Assembly (NCBI GenBank): GCA_964434955.1 | Contig: CAYSXI010000109.1 | Span: 1-17,607, forward strand | From: JANQLU01 sp964434955 | GTDB lineage: Bacteria > Planctomycetota > Planctomycetia > Pirellulales > Pirellulaceae | DNA: 17,607 bases | Direction: 5' to 3' | In this document: in pieces, positions 1-6,358 of the stretch | How the letters are laid out: each line of letters begins with the position of its first letter | How positions within the stretch are numbered: the stretch's first letter is position 1 | Made by a program: the position numbers and the translations under genes | Notes under the pieces: model-generated | Database searches by the model: none | Seen by the model: the letters and a program-made list of their open reading frames with translations, nothing else | Told to the model about the DNA's origin: nothing

Positions 1-1629
1 GACGCAAAGCATACGTTCACGGGGCTTACTTCTGCCGATTGGATCGCTCTGGATGAGGGCAGTTGGTTTTATATGCCAAGCCTTTACCCTGCAGCAAGCT
101 TCTCGCAAGCCATGGAGGTGCTGCAAACTCAAGACGCGATGATCAAGCAAATCCCAGAAGTCGAAAACGTGCTTGGCAAAATCGGCCGTGTCGATTCGGC
201 TCTTGATCCTGCACCGGTAACCATGGTGGAAACCTACATTATGCTCAAACCGCGTGACCAGTGGCGAGAGGGCGTCAAGTCGAAAGACATTTGGGATGAG
301 ATCAATACAGTCGCGACGTTGCCGGGCGTCACGTTGGCCTCACCTCTGCAACCGATTCAAGGCCGTGTTGTAATGCTTGCCAGCGGAATCAAGGCGACCA
401 TGGCAATACGCATCTATGGCGATACGCTTGAAGGACTCGGAGTGGCCGCCAACCGCGTTTCAGACATTTTGAAAAAGAACCCCTTGGTCGATGATCGAAC
501 CGTCGTACCAGATGTTGTCCTTGGAAAACCTTACTTCGAATTCGAGGTCAATCGCGACGAATCGGCTCGCTACGGTATGACCACTGAAATGGTCAACCAA
601 ATCATTGGTGCCGGTTTGGGTGGCGTTAACGTCACCAATACCGTTGAAGGACGAGAGCGATATCCCGTTCAGGTGCGTTTTCGCCGTGACATCCGCGAGC
701 AAGTCGATTTGCTTGACAAGGTTCCTGTTGTCACGCCCAGTGGCGATGTTGTGCCGCTAGAACGCTTGGCATCCGTTAGCACGTCTTGGGGGCCGGGCAT
801 GATCAACAGTGAAGACTCCCGCTTGGTTGCCCACGTCATTTTTTCTCCGACCGGAACCAAAGGAGACATAGAAACGGTTGACGCCGTGATGCAGTCTTTG
901 ACGAACGCCCGAGAAAGCGGAGACCTTACGTTCCCTGATGGAAACTTCGAGATGATACCGGTCGGTTCGTTTGAAAACCAAGTCAAATCAAATTTACGAC
1001 TTGCTTGGCTAGGCCCTTTGCTCGATCTCGATATGCCGAAAGAGATCAGCACGTTGCAAGACCGCATCGCATGGCTGTTGAATTGGGTGCCATTGGGACT
1101 GGTTCCACTGGCGATGCTGATCAACTTCTTTTTGCTGTATCTGAGTTTTAGAAATTTCTCGATAGCAGCAACCATCTTTTCTGCGATTCCTGTCTCATTC
1201 GCCGCCGGGATGGTCGCCATCGCAATTGCGGGCGTGAAGATGGACACGGCGATCTGGATCGGATTCATCGCGTTGTTTGGCATTGCCGTAGATGACGGCG
1301 TCGTGATGGCAACGTACATCCAGCAACTTATTCGACGCCGCGACCCCAAAACAATCGACGAACTGCGTGAAACGGTTTACGACGCAGGGATGAAACGTGT
1401 GCGTCCTTGCCTGATGACAACTGTCACCACGCTAGTCGCACTTCTGCCAGTGTTACTTTCAGATGGTCGCGGTGCCGACGTAGCCCGTGCAATGGCGATT
1501 CCAGTGTTCGGTGGAATGCTAATCGAACCCTTTTCGTCTTTCGTTGTACCGACCGTTTATTGTGCGATTGCTGAATTCAAATTGAAGATGGGCATGGTCG
1601 TTGAGGCTCAGCCCGAAGTCCAAACCTGA
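1..1629 (+). CDS. cusA: CusA/CzcA-type heavy-metal RND efflux pump, C-terminal half (partial)
   Basis: The frame is open from the first base, so the true start lies upstream; the ATG at 73 is internal. The 542 visible residues cover about half of a pump that normally has about 1,040 residues. The text follows CusA closely: a porter-domain stretch with VPEV-like IPEVENVLGKIGR and PVTMVETYIMLKP, then GIKATMAIRIYG, a RYGMT stretch and TVEGRERYPVQVRF. The C-terminal transmembrane bundle follows, with FIALFGIAVDDGVVM and RVRPCLMTTVTTLVALLPVL. The family exports metal ions (Cu/Ag or Zn/Co/Cd) across the envelope by proton exchange, with a periplasmic adaptor and an outer-membrane channel; those partners are not in view. 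Between LRLAWL and VPLGLVPLAML there are about 25 more residues than in E. coli CusA. The metal is not readable here, but the neighbouring 16-Cys protein and MerR-type regulator suit a soft metal such as copper. Confidence 0.93.
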   Translation, partial: DAKHTFTGLTSADWIALDEGSWFYMPSLYPAASFSQAMEVLQTQDAMIKQIPEVENVLGKIGRVDSALDPAPVTMVETYIMLKPRDQWREGVKSKDIWDEINTVATLPGVTLASPLQPIQGRVVMLASGIKATMAIRIYGDTLEGLGVAANRVSDILKKNPLVDDRTVVPDVVLGKPYFEFEVNRDESARYGMTTEMVNQIIGAGLGGVNVTNTVEGRERYPVQVRFRRDIREQVDLLDKVPVVTPSGDVVPLERLASVSTSWGPGMINSEDSRLVAHVIFSPTGTKGDIETVDAVMQSLTNARESGDLTFPDGNFEMIPVGSFENQVKSNLRLAWLGPLLDLDMPKEISTLQDRIAWLLNWVPLGLVPLAMLINFFLLYLSFRNFSIAATIFSAIPVSFAAGMVAIAIAGVKMDTAIWIGFIALFGIAVDDGVVMATYIQQLIRRRDPKTIDELRETVYDAGMKRVRPCLMTTVTTLVALLPVLLSDGRGADVARAMAIPVFGGMLIEPFSSFVVPTVYCAIAEFKLKMGMVVEAQPEVQT

Positions 1630-1684
1630 TGGAGTAGAAAGTTCATGAACAAAGGAAATTGAAAACAACCTGTTTGAAATTGAT

Positions 1685-1703
1685 TGAGCATCATAGGTGC
1701 TCA
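1685..1703 (+). terminator. Small stem-loop between cusA and the Cys-rich gene
   Basis: TGAGCA (1685-1690) and TGCTCA (1698-1703) form a 6-bp stem with a 7-nt loop. No T-tract follows, so it could be an attenuator, an mRNA processing hairpin or chance. The gene downstream begins 38 nt later with AAGGTG as a likely ribosome binding site. Confidence 0.2.
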
Positions 1704-1740
1704 CGAAACCAAAAAGAAACCCATAGAGACAAGGTGAAAC

Positions 1741-2580
1741 ATGAAGACGTTACTAACCATTGCCGTGATCGCATTGATGGCGACTACCTCATTGGCCCAA
1801 GAAACCAAACAGGATGGCAAGCTAACTGATAATGATCGCTTGCAGATTGCCGTTCAGAAGATTTGCCCAGTGAGTGGCCAAGAACTTGGCTCTATGGGTG
1901 ATCCGATAAAAGTAAAGGTGGGTGAGCAGGTTGCTTTCCTCTGTTGCAAGGGTTGCCAAGGCAAACAGCTCAGTGCAGAGCATTGGAAGACCATCCAGAG
2001 CAACCTTGCCGCCGCTCAAGGGACTTGCCCGATCATGGGCAAGGCAGTCGATTCAACGATGAAGTCAACTGTCGTCAATGGTCAACAAGTATTCGTATGT
2101 TGCCCACCATGCATCGCAAAGATTCAGGCAGACGCTGAAGGCTCACTAAAGAAAGTGAAAGCCAGCTATGCCTCATTCGTTGCAGCTCAGCGGCAAGCCA
2201 AGAGCGATGAAATGCATGCCAAAGCTCAGGGCATTTGCCCGGTTACAGGCCAGAAGCTTGGTTCGATGGGCGAACCAGTCAAAGTGAAGGTCGGCGAAGA
2301 GGAAACCGCGTTCCTTTGCTGCAAAGGCTGTGTTGGCAAACAAATCAAACCGGAACACTGGAAGACCATTCAGGCTAACCTCGCTGCCGCCCAGAAAATC
2401 TGCCCAGTGATGGGAAAGGCTGTCGACGCATCAATGAAGTCTACCGTGGTCAAAGGTCGCAAGATCTTTGTTTGCTGTCCACCCTGCATCAAGAAGATCC
2501 AAGAAGATCCGGAGGCTTACGTCGCCAAACTTGACGCACAAATCGCTGCTGCCAGCGATGAACTTACTCAAAAGAAATAG
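1741..2580 (+). CDS. Secreted Cys-rich protein with four CPxxG...CCxxC metal-binding-like units
   Basis: This 279-residue protein has a signal peptide (MKTLLTIAVIALMATTSLAQ, cleavage near residue 20). The mature part is two tandem copies of a roughly 100-residue block (about 40-135 and 164-260), offset 124-125 residues. Each block holds two units. The first is CPV(S/T)G...FLCCKGC (Cys 42, 68, 69, 72; repeated at 166, 193, 194, 197). The second is CP(I/V)MG...VFVCCPPC (Cys 96, 120, 121, 124; repeated at 221, 245, 246, 249). All 16 cysteines fall in this pattern, which resembles TRASH/YHS-like metal-binding modules. Placement 111 nt after a CusA-type pump and upstream of a MerR-type regulator suggests a periplasmic metal buffer or metallochaperone. 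The start is supported by AAGGTG 5 nt before the ATG. The exact family name is not certain; export and metal-site character are well supported. Confidence 0.85.
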   Translation: MKTLLTIAVIALMATTSLAQETKQDGKLTDNDRLQIAVQKICPVSGQELGSMGDPIKVKVGEQVAFLCCKGCQGKQLSAEHWKTIQSNLAAAQGTCPIMGKAVDSTMKSTVVNGQQVFVCCPPCIAKIQADAEGSLKKVKASYASFVAAQRQAKSDEMHAKAQGICPVTGQKLGSMGEPVKVKVGEEETAFLCCKGCVGKQIKPEHWKTIQANLAAAQKICPVMGKAVDASMKSTVVKGRKIFVCCPPCIKKIQEDPEAYVAKLDAQIAAASDELTQKK

Positions 2581-2620
2581 TTAATCATCCAATCAACATC
2601 ACAAACCTCAGAAAGTAAAA

Positions 2621-3027
2621 ATGTCAAAGCTTTTCAACTTCTTAGTTGTTTTCGCCATGTGCTTCTGCCTTGGCGGATGTTCATCACCAGAACCTGCTGT
2701 GCCAGCGGCTGCTGCACCGGGCGGCTGATGACAGTCTGATTCTGCGTCCGGTTCGGACGCACCAACACCATCGGNNNNNNNNNNNNNNNNNNNNNNNNNN
2801 NNNNNNNNNNNNNNNNNNNNNNNNNNNNNNNNNNNNNNNNNNNNNNNNNNNNNNNNNNNNNNNNNNNNNNNNNNGGCGGCTGATGACAGTCTGATTCTGC
2901 GTCCGGTTCGGACGCACCAACACCATCGGCGGAACCCAAGTCAGACGAAGAAAGTTCAGACAAAGGGAAGTCAGACGAGTCGACTCAAAGCGAGTCTGAT
3001 CCCGCAAAAGAAAGTGTGGAGGATTAG
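2621..3027 (+). pseudogene. Small acidic lipoprotein gene broken by an assembly gap
   Basis: The ORF from ATG 2621 encodes a lipoprotein signal peptide with lipobox LGGC (lipidated Cys at residue 20), then an Ala/Pro linker, and ends at TGA 2726-2728 after 35 residues. The 55 bases before the N gap recur exactly after it (2720-2774 and 2875-2929). If that duplicate is collapsed, the same frame continues after two adjacent TGA codons into a Ser/Asp/Glu-rich tail (SDSASGSDAPTPSAEP..., ending ESVED) that stops at TAG 3025-3027. The composition strongly suggests one lipoprotein with a disordered acidic tail, its frame spoiled by consensus or assembly errors near the contig end. A genuine 35-residue lipoprotein is the alternative. 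It lies directly downstream of the Cys-rich secreted protein and probably shares its transcript. Function unknown. Confidence 0.6.
2720..2929. repeat. Exact 55-bp direct repeat flanking a 100-N gap
   Basis: The 55 bases at 2720-2774 are identical to those at 2875-2929, with exactly 100 N between them. This is the usual signature of two contigs from a de Bruijn-graph assembly that share a k-mer-length end and were scaffolded with a fixed gap. It is most simply an artefact. It could also hide a collapsed short tandem repeat in the Ser/Asp-rich coding region. Confidence 0.85.
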
Positions 3028-3049
3028 CCCGTTACTCCTCAGGCTTTGA

Positions 3050-3076
3050 GATGCACTTCCGCAGTGGAAGTGCATC
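3050..3076 (+). terminator. Strong 11-bp stem-loop after the lipoprotein gene
   Basis: GATGCACTTCC (3050-3060) and GGAAGTGCATC (3066-3076) are perfect inverted arms around a 5-nt loop, GCAGT. It begins 23 nt after the lipoprotein stop and ends 95 nt before the MerR-type start, so it is well placed to end the metal-block transcript. There is no U-tract, so it may be a 3'-end stabilising hairpin rather than a classical intrinsic terminator. Confidence 0.5.
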
Positions 3077-3171
3077 CTGTGGCTGAAAATCGTGTGGCAG
3101 AAATCTATTGGGTTACCGCATCGGTGATTTTGTTTAGGAGCACGCCGACAATCGGAAGACAAGGAAATCAA

Positions 3172-3576
3172 ATGGCTGGATTTACAATTGGAAAAGTCGC
3201 AAAGGCTGCTGGTGTCGGCGTTGAGACCATTCGCTTTTACGAAAAGAAAGGGCTGATACAGCAACCTGTAGCTGAAGGAACGTATCGCCACTATCCACAA
3301 TCCGTCGTCGAGCGAATCCGTTTCATCAAACGGGCCCAAGAGCTGGATTTCTCGCTTGCCGAGATCCTTGAACTACTTGAATTGGCAGATCGCCCAGACG
3401 AAGACCGATCTTCCGTCAGAGCAATCGCAAGGAAAAAGCTGGAAGTCATCCAAGAACGCATCGCCGCATTGAACCAAGCCGAAGCAACACTTTCCAGCTT
3501 GGCAGAAAGCTGCTCAGGAGAGGGTCCCGTCAGCGGTTGTCCAATCATTGACGCCTTCTTCGACAAGAATAAATAG
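3172..3576 (+). CDS. MerR-family metal-responsive transcriptional regulator
   Basis: From ATG 3172 the product has 134 residues, normal for the family. I prefer this start over the in-frame ATG at 3046 because the MerR winged helix begins right here (MAGFTIGKVAKAAGVGVETI, then RFYEKKGLI) and AAGGA lies 7-8 nt upstream. The N-terminal HTH covers residues 4-22, then the wing and a dimerisation helix (about 80-112). The C-terminal metal loop is C114-x8-C123 followed by PIIDAF, like MerR (Cys-x8-Cys) and close to CueR (Cys-x7-Cys, CPII). The third mercury cysteine of MerR (C82) is missing; Ser80/81 sits near CueR Ser77, which in characterised homologues goes with monovalent ions. This favours a Cu/Ag sensor over Hg, tentatively. 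Such regulators normally act on a promoter with an unusually long 19-20 bp spacer. I did not find a clear one here. Confidence 0.9.
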   Translation: MAGFTIGKVAKAAGVGVETIRFYEKKGLIQQPVAEGTYRHYPQSVVERIRFIKRAQELDFSLAEILELLELADRPDEDRSSVRAIARKKLEVIQERIAALNQAEATLSSLAESCSGEGPVSGCPIIDAFFDKNK

Positions 3577-3664
3577 AGTCGCGGCATAATACTCCTAATG
3601 CGGCGGGCAACGCAAATTGAAAAGAAATGCAATTCTTTACAATGCCAACTGCAACTCCTTCCGA

Positions 3665-3682
3665 GAATCATATACGTGATTC
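3665..3682. promoter_or_regulatory. Inverted repeat just upstream of the KptA-like gene
   Basis: GAATCA (3665-3670) and TGATTC (3677-3682) form a dyad with a 6-nt spacer, 18 nt before the KptA-like ATG. A second 6-bp dyad, AAAGAA-ATGCAA-TTCTTT, lies at 3621-3638. Either could be an operator or a 5'UTR hairpin; arms this short also occur by chance. Confidence 0.2.
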
Positions 3683-3700
3683 GTCGAAAGGAAAACGATT

Positions 3701-4345
3701 ATGCGAATAAGTGAAGTGTCTCGAATGCTCGCGACGCCGCGAAAGCTCTCTCCAGAAGAGGTTCGAAGCTACTTTGCGAAGTCCATTCTTGGCCTGCTTC
3801 GACACCAAAGCACTGATTCAACGATCACTCATGACCAATTCGGATTTGTCGACACCGATGTTCTCGTTCGGCATTTCGATACCGTGAGTCTCCCGAACTC
3901 TATCAAAGAGCGGCAATTGATGCTCGATTTAACATTGGCTCAGCTTGTTGCCGAGGAGAGAGTTGAGTTTCGCGGCCCCAAAGTTCGTGCCCTTTATGGC
4001 CATTCGCTATCCGGTGTTCTGGTGGGAAGACTCGAGTGGCCAACACAGCGGTTGCTACATGTGACGCGGGCTTGGCAGGCGACCCCAATTCTTTGGCAGG
4101 GACTTAAACGCCGAAAAAGAAGCTACGTGCATCTGACGACTTCGTTTGAATATGCACTCCAGCTGTTTGAGCAGCATCCTGAATCATCCCTGTTTCTTGA
4201 AGTCGATCCGGAAAAGGTACTGGATGACGACGTCCTCTTCCGCAAGCCCAACTCGCATGTTTGGTTAGCTAACCGGGTTCCTCCGCACGCTATTCTCAGA
4301 ATTACGCTCAAAAAAGCCAAACGTGACTTTGCCAATCAAACATGA
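3701..4345 (+). CDS. kptA: RNA 2'-phosphotransferase-like protein (KptA/Tpt1 family)
   Basis: The 214-residue product matches the Tpt1/KptA layout and length. An N-terminal winged-helix part has KSILGLLRH (27-35) and a DQFGFVDTDVLVRHF stretch equivalent to the family's 'dGwv.v..LL'. It is followed by the signature RALYGHS (96-102), then LLHVT (118-122, for the usual LYHGT) and GLKRRKRSYVHLT (134-146), where Arg140 fits the conserved Arg before VHL. Tpt1 enzymes use NAD+ to remove an internal RNA 2'-phosphate through an ADP-ribosylated intermediate; most bacterial members have no known substrate. The start is supported by AAGGA 8 nt upstream. It has its own leader, 124 nt after the MerR-type gene, so it is probably a separate transcription unit. 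The His-Val-Thr in place of His-Gly-Thr is a small divergence, and activity should not be assumed. Confidence 0.8.
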   Translation: MRISEVSRMLATPRKLSPEEVRSYFAKSILGLLRHQSTDSTITHDQFGFVDTDVLVRHFDTVSLPNSIKERQLMLDLTLAQLVAEERVEFRGPKVRALYGHSLSGVLVGRLEWPTQRLLHVTRAWQATPILWQGLKRRKRSYVHLTTSFEYALQLFEQHPESSLFLEVDPEKVLDDDVLFRKPNSHVWLANRVPPHAILRITLKKAKRDFANQT

Positions 4346-4372
4346 TAGTAATCAGGAAACCATTTTGATTGG
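4332..4372 (+). terminator. Possible stem-loop at the end of the KptA-like gene
   Basis: CCAATCAAA (4332-4340) and TTTGATTGG (4364-4372) are perfect 9-bp inverted arms separated by 23 nt. They overlap the stop codon at 4343-4345. The stem is AT-rich and no clean T-tract follows, so terminator function is only possible. Confidence 0.25.
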
Positions 4373-4564
4373 TTCATTGACTTATTGGATTGAATAGAAG
4401 GCAACGCAGCCGCAAGTTTCGGGATTCATTACGACTTTTGACTTGTGGCTGGTGGATACTCGGTTTTGACCATTTCTTACTGGTGCACCGGTTACCTGAT
4501 TTCCATCGGTGGAGATCAGCCGACCGGGGCAACCGGATACGAAAACCTTTCGGTTGGAGTTGAA

Positions 4565-5587
4565 ATGGTAAATCTTATGAGGGCGAATGAAGAACTCTTC
4601 AAACGCCCACCTGACGAATGCTTTGAGTCGCTTGGCGACTTGCGAAGGCATTGTTACGACTTGCAGCAAGCTTCATCAGAGTCTTGGTTCAAACCGCAGA
4701 ACGTTTCGGCGTTGGTTGAGTCGGGAAGAGTCGCCGTTCGGTACGAGGATGGTGAAGTCAATTCGCTCAATGAATGGTCGTTTGGTCAGCTTTGCAGTCT
4801 CTGCAAAATCTCGCCGGGAACGATCAATCGGTTGTCGCCTGACACGGCGACTAAAGCGATCAACGAGACGCTTCCCAGTGCCGATCGTCCGATTCAGTTT
4901 CTCAACGGCGAGCACAACGTTCGCTCGATACATGGCATCAACTACACACGGCTGTGGAATACAGAGTTGCTCGACGTTGTGGATGAGTTTGCGTCGGACT
5001 TTGGGCCGCCCAAGAAAGCGAGCAGCGGTCACGGCAAGGGACTCTATGCCGGCGAACGCGATCTTTTCGCGTTTCTGGTTGATGACAATGCGTGGGTGGA
5101 AGTTGGTGGCGATCAGTTTGCGCCAGGCTTCTTCGTCTGGAACAGCGAAGTTGGTTGTCGTTCACTCGGGATTCAGACATTTTGGTATCAGCATATTTGC
5201 GGAAACCATATCGTCTGGGACTGTATCGACGTCAAAGAGTTTACGCGAAAGCACACGGCCAGCGTTCGAGATGGACTTGGCCAGATTCGGCTGATGCTCG
5301 AATCATTGATCGACGTCAAAAATCAGCGACAAGAACAGTTTGCCGCCAAGATCGAACAAGCTCGCAAAACGAAGCTTGGCGACGATGCGGAAGAAGTTAC
5401 CAAGCTTCTTCGCAAGCAAGGCATTCCTTTGGGCATGCTGAAGGCCGCGACCAAAATCACCGCTGGAAACAACTCGGCTTTTGCTTGGGTTGATGCACTC
5501 ACTCGGGCGACTGGGAAACTGCAATTCGCAGGAGCCAGAAACGCTCTCGATCAAAAGATCGGCAGCATTCTTTCGTTGGTTGCGTAA
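4565..5587 (+). CDS. DUF932-family protein (plasmid/phage-associated)
   Basis: The frame is open from 4445, but ATG 4565 is preferred: GGAG sits 6 nt upstream and the earlier 40 residues look like non-coding translation. The 340-residue product carries the DUF932 core: YAGERDLFAFLVDD (161-174), GFFVWNSEVGCRSLG (188-202) and CGNHIVW (212-218). A helical C-terminal third (about 228-285) follows. Members are common on plasmids, in phages and in integrated elements, often near conjugation or anti-restriction genes; their biochemical role is unknown. It is followed after 40 nt by a small gene with its own strong ribosome binding site, suggesting a two-gene operon. The family assignment is confident, and no molecular function is claimed. 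Confidence 0.85.
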   Translation: MVNLMRANEELFKRPPDECFESLGDLRRHCYDLQQASSESWFKPQNVSALVESGRVAVRYEDGEVNSLNEWSFGQLCSLCKISPGTINRLSPDTATKAINETLPSADRPIQFLNGEHNVRSIHGINYTRLWNTELLDVVDEFASDFGPPKKASSGHGKGLYAGERDLFAFLVDDNAWVEVGGDQFAPGFFVWNSEVGCRSLGIQTFWYQHICGNHIVWDCIDVKEFTRKHTASVRDGLGQIRLMLESLIDVKNQRQEQFAAKIEQARKTKLGDDAEEVTKLLRKQGIPLGMLKAATKITAGNNSAFAWVDALTRATGKLQFAGARNALDQKIGSILSLVA

Positions 5588-5627
5588 AAGCAACCGCTTC
5601 ATCACTTCATCTATCGAAGGAGCCAGA

Positions 5628-5867
5628 ATGGCCAATAGTAAACCTGTTCATGAAATTCGTATGGGCCGCATTCGTGCAGCCGTCTGGGAGAACGACACCA
5701 AAAACGGAATCGTTCACAACGTGACTGTGAGCCGCCTTTACAAAGACGACAACGACAAATGGGCCGACTCGACCAGTTTTGGACGTGACGACCTACCTGT
5801 CCTTGCCAAAGTCACCGACAAGGCACATAGCTGGATCTTTGAGCAGAATGGGGCGACTGAGGGATAA
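5628..5867 (+). CDS. Small conserved-looking protein (79 aa) downstream of DUF932
   Basis: This product begins at ATG 5628 behind a clear GAAGGAG about 6 nt upstream. It is one compact domain with no signal peptide or membrane segment. Recognisable stretches are RMGRIRAAVWEN (11-22), HNVTVSRLYKD (30-40), then SFGRDDLPVLAKVTDKAHSWI (50-70, quoted here only as SFGRDDL and KVTDKAHSWI). The alternation of short hydrophobic strands with a final helix suggests a small beta-rich fold. I recall similar small proteins in planctomycete genomes but cannot name a family. Position 40 nt after the DUF932 stop suggests co-transcription. A longer reading frame from 5481 overlaps the DUF932 gene by 107 nt and lacks support. 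Function unknown. Confidence 0.75.
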   Translation: MANSKPVHEIRMGRIRAAVWENDTKNGIVHNVTVSRLYKDDNDKWADSTSFGRDDLPVLAKVTDKAHSWIFEQNGATEG

Positions 5868-5897
5868 CCTTCTTCGAATCTCCAGATTGCTTGAAGG
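5868..5897 (+). terminator. Possible imperfect stem-loop after the DUF932 unit
   Basis: CCTTC (5868-5872) pairs with GAAGG (5893-5897) outside an inner AATCT/AGATT pair (5877-5881 and 5884-5888), starting immediately after the stop codon. The internal loops are large and no T-tract follows. It is well placed as a 3' end but structurally weak. Confidence 0.3.
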
Positions 5898-6358
5898 CAC
5901 CAACAGGTGAAACACCCTGTGGTGGTGGCTGCTTTCGGTTTTCGAATTCTGGTTTTCCAGTCTTTGGTTCCGTCCGCCAGCCATCATCCAACGTTTGTTC
6001 ATTCTCATGTCGCAATAACAGGAAGCAAACAACGCCCGACTTTGCCAGCTCGTTGGCTGGCAGTGCAGCGGGCAAGCATGGTTTTGAGCCTTTGAAAAAA
6101 TCAGGTTCTTCGGATCCTAAACCAGTTTGATTTACAGTATCGCTGTTGGTCGGAACAATGTGCGTTCACTGCGCTCGACGGGTTACGAATAGGGAATTTT
6201 CGGTATTCCTTTGGAGGGGTCGCCACGTCGTAATAATTTGGAAACGCCTGCAATGGCAACCGTACGTATGGTCTCGACGGGGACTGGCAATCGCACGTCA
6301 GCCGATCGCGGAGGTTGCGTGGTTTTGAAAGAAGCCCGCTGCCTCATTGAAGTGCTCA
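5898..6358. other. Gene-poor stretch of about 460 bp
   Basis: Short frames are open on both strands here (for example 5891-6130 on + and 5812-6075 on -). None has a convincing ribosome binding site or recognisable protein features, and they overlap each other antisense, so I leave them out. The most structured part is a 7-bp perfect stem TGCCAGC/GCTGGCA (6043-6049 and 6056-6062, loop TCGTTG), with an outer GCCCG/CGGGC pair (6034-6038 and 6069-6073). No tRNA, CRISPR array or insertion-sequence gene is visible. The stretch separates the + strand DUF932 unit from the end of the minus-strand kinase gene and could be a dispersed non-coding repeat or a remnant. Confidence 0.5.

Noticed and set aside
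669..1349. 226-residue frame on the minus strand
   Set aside because: Antisense to the well-supported CusA-like gene; no recognisable protein features.
3046..3171. N-terminal extension of the MerR-type gene from ATG 3046
   Set aside because: It overlaps the strong hairpin and adds 42 residues before a canonical MerR start that has its own ribosome binding site.
3077..3171. MerR-type long-spacer promoter
   Set aside because: No pair of -35/-10 elements with a 19-20 bp spacer and dyad could be recognised.
6034..6073. Bulged hairpin considered as an integron attC site
   Set aside because: The arms look superficially similar, but the required GTTRRRY and RYYYAAC core sites are absent.
5891..6130. 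79-residue + strand frame and overlapping minus-strand frames
   Set aside because: Mutually antisense, no ribosome binding site, composition unlike a folded protein.
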